A stretch of 64,000 nt of DNA from Desmospora activa DSM 45169 (GTDB taxonomy: Bacteria > Bacillota > Bacilli > Thermoactinomycetales > DSM-45169): the NCBI RefSeq assembly GCF_003046315.1, contig NZ_PZZP01000001.1, positions 248,001 through 312,000 of the forward strand, given 5' to 3'. The position numbers and the translations under genes are program-made. The notes under the pieces are model-generated. The model ran no database searches. It was given only the letters and a program-made list of their open reading frames with translations, and was not told the origin of the DNA. Positions 62,101 to 64,000 of the stretch are shown piece by piece. Every line of letters begins with the position of its first letter. Positions within the stretch are counted from its first letter, which is position 1.

Positions 62101-62160
62101 CTAAATGTAAATTTTGGTATTGAACAGATGATTTTATACCTGGGACATACTAAAGGAAAA
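62101..62160. promoter_or_regulatory. Divergent forespore-type promoter region
   Basis: Plus strand: a perfect sigma-G -10 CATACTA (62146-62152) with TGAACA (62121-62126) upstream, spacer 19. Minus strand: GGTATAA (62134-62140, reverse) with CAAAATT or CAATACC further on. The pattern fits co-expression of the lipoprotein and the spoVA operon in the forespore; spacings are not ideal. Confidence 0.4.
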
Positions 62161-62188
62161 AGTTTTGGCCAAGGAGGAAGTGGATCGC

Positions 62189-62632
62189 TTGAAGTGGTTT
62201 TGTATGGGGATGATCGTTTTTTTCATCGTGACCGGTTGTGCGCAACAGTCACAGGAAAAATTGCAGCCCGCTGCTCCTCATTCCATCGCTGCAAAAGGGA
62301 ATGACGATCTTCAGCGAATGGATACGGCAAAACGGCTCGTCCGCCAGGATCAACGGGTAGATGAAGCGACAGCGGTGATTGTGGATCATGAGCTTTCCGT
62401 CGGTTTGAAGGTTAGTAACTTTAATCGCTTTTTCCTTAAACGCATTCGTAAAGAGAATCATGATCGCCTAAAAAAACAGTTTCCTAAGCCATACCAAATA
62501 CAGGTCACCACCGATAACAAGTTATTTGCTGAACTAAAAAAAATGGAGTCCGAACAGAGGAAAAATCCTTCATACCGTACAAAAGCTGCACAACAAAAGC
62601 TGAAAAAAATAAATGAGGATATGAAAGGGTAA
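62189..62632 (+). CDS. YhcN/YlaJ-family spore lipoprotein
   Basis: 147 residues. Signal peptide with lipobox IVTGC (MKWFCMGMIVFFIVTGC), then MDTAKRLVRQDQRVDEATAVIVDHELSVGLKVS and YQIQVTTDNKLFAELKKME, the YhcN/YlaJ domain. TTG 62189 is chosen because it is properly spaced from AAGGAGG; upstream codons are too close to it. YhcN-type genes belong to spoVA2mob operons. Divergent from that operon here. Confidence 0.82.
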   Translation: MKWFCMGMIVFFIVTGCAQQSQEKLQPAAPHSIAAKGNDDLQRMDTAKRLVRQDQRVDEATAVIVDHELSVGLKVSNFNRFFLKRIRKENHDRLKKQFPKPYQIQVTTDNKLFAELKKMESEQRKNPSYRTKAAQQKLKKINEDMKG

Positions 62633-62635
62633 TAA

Positions 62636-62671
62636 AAAACCTGTCCCCCTGTATCATGGGGGACAGGTTTA
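62636..62671. terminator. Bidirectional terminator (lipoprotein / third DUF421 gene)
   Basis: AAACCTGTCCCCC and GGGGGACAGGTTT form a long perfect stem that overlaps the minus-strand gene's stop codon. Confidence 0.85.
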
Positions 62672-63367
62672 ATGTTTTTTCTTGCCATCGTCCCGTAAAT
62701 CCACTTTTAGCTTTCCGTCAGTTTCCATGCGGGCGTAAAACACTTCCTCAATGGAATGGACGGATTTTTGTTTTTGAATCTGCTCAAGTAGCCACTGTTC
62801 CGACTGTCCCAATTTTTGCAGACCATCTTGGATGATCTGACCGTCGATCACCAATTCGATGGGAAGCTGGGGAACGTTAGATGGCTGAAAGATATTCTTT
62901 GGAGTGGTCGGTTGGTAATCCGGCTTCATCAATACTGACAGGGAGCCGTCGTTTTCCAAGATGCCAAACTGTACCTGGGACAGATCAAATACTTCTTTCT
63001 TCCGCAATAACTGCATGATTTCGCCCATGGTAAAGCGGGTTTTTCGCATATTGTCTTCCATCACTTTACCACCGGAAATGACGACCAAGGGCTCTCCTTC
63101 CAGCCACTTTCGCGCTTTTCGGCTTTTCATAGCGAGATAGGACATCGTAAAGGTTAAGACTCCAAACGCAACCAACCCAACCCAATGGTAGCCCATACTA
63201 TGATCCAAATCGGTAGCAAGGGTACCTGCAATGGAACCGAAGGTGATGCCGTTGACATATTCAAAATAAGTCATTTCGGCAATTTGTTGCTTCCCTAAGA
63301 TCATGGTGATTACCAAAATGGTGGCAAAAGCGATTACGGTTTGCAAAAGGATTTGTAAGTATTCCAT
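62669..63367 (-). CDS. DUF421 (YetF-like) membrane protein (third)
   Basis: 232 residues. Three helices (LQTVIAFATILVITMILG; TFGSIAGTLATDLDHSMG; VAFGVLTFTMSYLAM), then DUF421: WLEGEPLVVISGGKVMEDNMRK, IMQLLRKKEVFDLSQVQFGILENDG, LVIDGQIIQDGLQKLGQSEQWLL. Monocistronic with its own possible forespore promoter. Third DUF421 protein in 5 kb. Confidence 0.92.
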   Translation of the reverse strand: MEYLQILLQTVIAFATILVITMILGKQQIAEMTYFEYVNGITFGSIAGTLATDLDHSMGYHWVGLVAFGVLTFTMSYLAMKSRKARKWLEGEPLVVISGGKVMEDNMRKTRFTMGEIMQLLRKKEVFDLSQVQFGILENDGSLSVLMKPDYQPTTPKNIFQPSNVPQLPIELVIDGQIIQDGLQKLGQSEQWLLEQIQKQKSVHSIEEVFYARMETDGKLKVDLRDDGKKKH

Positions 63368-63393
63368 CTAACGCCCCCTTTTTTCCTAACTTT

Positions 63394-63423
63394 TGTATTG
63401 GTTTTCTGTTTTGGTTTTATACA
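63394..63423 (-). promoter_or_regulatory. Possible forespore (sigma-G/F) promoter for third DUF421 gene
   Basis: On the minus strand TGTATA (63423-63418), 17-base spacer, CAATACA (63400-63394), about 30 bases before the gene. Confidence 0.3.
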
Positions 63424-63671
63424 TAAAAAGTAAGTTGGAATGAATTTTTGATATGCATGCGATTAACTCCAAGGTATTAGTAGGGATAATTCACTAGTTT
63501 AAAAAGAGACTCCATGCATTGACAAGGGAAGTATGAAGCTTCAAAATTGGCGGTAATGGGAAAATACTCCCGAATAGTAACACCTAAGCAAGAGGCTTGG
63601 TTTGGGTGGAAGGATCGGCAGGTGAACAAGAAGAGAAGCCGGTATGGAACGACAAGGAGGTTTTTGGCAGA

Positions 63672-64000
63672 ATGAAGATAAAAGCGATGGCGATTCTTTC
63701 TGTGGTAACCGTATTGTTGGTCGGCTTTTCCGCTGAAAGTGCCCAGGCAGAATCGTTGGGAACTTATGGGGATTATTCCCGTATGTTTGAGCAGAGCGCA
63801 GGACAATTTTGGGCCGACACGTGGCGCAATCAGTGGGCATGGGAGCCTCAGGGTGACGGTGTGTCGTACATTCGATGGGGAGATCCTGACCATTGGCCAC
63901 CGAAAGATTATGAGAAATTTGAACTGAGTGATGACGGAGAATGGGTTTTGCTTGACGGATTTGGCAATCATAGCGGTTTTTTGGAACAGCGTGTTACCCG
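63672..64000 (+). CDS. Secreted protein, N-terminal part (3' end outside window)
   Basis: 109 codons visible. Signal peptide MKIKAMAILSVVTVLLVGFSA with cleavage likely after AQA (residues 24-26), then an acidic, Trp-rich region (FWADTWRNQWAWEPQG; DPDHWPPKDYEKFEL). AAGGAGG precedes ATG 63672 at slightly long spacing. No family recognised from this part. Confidence 0.75.
   Translation, partial: MKIKAMAILSVVTVLLVGFSAESAQAESLGTYGDYSRMFEQSAGQFWADTWRNQWAWEPQGDGVSYIRWGDPDHWPPKDYEKFELSDDGEWVLLDGFGNHSGFLEQRVT

Noticed and set aside
63477-63971. Minus-strand open frame of 164 codons near the window end
   Set aside because: It is the antisense shadow of the signal-peptide-bearing gene starting at 63672, which has a proper ribosome binding site.

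Overview
The window reads as chromosome of an endospore-forming Bacillota. It carries spoVAC/spoVAD/spoVAE, a Spo0E-type phosphatase, a YhcN/YlaJ-type spore lipoprotein, HemQ (the coproporphyrin-dependent haem route of Gram-positives) and a block of small genes best known from Bacillus (yutI, yuzD, yuzB, yutM, yumC, yumB, yuiA, yuiB). Strong AAGGAGG-type ribosome binding sites and many GTG/TTG starts fit. A thermoactinomycete-like or other Bacillales relative is my inference; nothing here fixes the genus. No rRNA, tRNA, CRISPR array or intact insertion sequence was seen.

Layout. 1-1.15 kb: end of a NarL-type two-component system, then a macrodomain gene cut off after 32 codons. 1.2-6.6 kb: glutathione peroxidase, a DUF1963 gene preceded by a decayed partial copy of itself, a relic of an IS200/IS605 TnpB end, an SDR plus guanidinium-type SMR exporter pair divergent from an HxlR regulator with repeated operator-like palindromes, then nucleoside deoxyribosyltransferase-like and DUF4291 genes and a haemolysin III protein. 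6.9-15.8 kb: a Rieske protein, arylamine N-acetyltransferase, acyl-CoA ligase, YdcF protein, SfsA, an ABC-F ATPase behind a leader peptide and attenuator, an Rpn-family relic and a HesB/YneR protein. 16.1-19.3 kb: glycolate oxidase glcD-glcF with a DUF1992 gene. 20.4-28.0 kb: an oligopeptide transporter with two tandem binding proteins, in which oppB is frameshifted in a run of seven T. 28.2-40.9 kb: Fe-S assembly factors, mccA-mccB reverse transsulfuration, an HPr-like protein lacking both phosphorylation residues, sortase D, ferredoxin-NADP reductase, NADH dehydrogenase II, HemQ and many small conserved proteins. 41-44.4 kb: a cobalamin-binding protein, GNAT, DUF212 and macrodomain genes.

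44.5-49.2 kb holds a TetR / rifampicin-phosphotransferase-like / MFS efflux cassette with two related palindromes, one before the regulator and one before the phosphotransferase. 49.7-52.9 kb holds an OmpR-type two-component system convergent with an HtrA protease. 53-57.2 kb has a truncated hydantoinase relic, an amidohydrolase with an unusual leader, a second HxlR regulator and a PadR / membrane-protein pair. 57.4-63.4 kb is a spore island: L,D-transpeptidase, two DUF1657 proteins, three DUF421 proteins, SpoVAC-AD-AE and a YhcN/YlaJ lipoprotein. Its gene content closely matches the spoVA2mob operons linked to spore heat resistance in bacilli. The window ends inside a secreted protein gene.

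The most interesting signals are the leader-peptide attenuator before the ABC-F gene, the spoVA2mob-like island, the rifamycin-type resistance cassette, the T7 frameshift in oppB, and a roughly 165 bp structured intergenic repeat present in two inverted copies 38 kb apart. All domain calls come from reading motifs by eye; no database search was possible.
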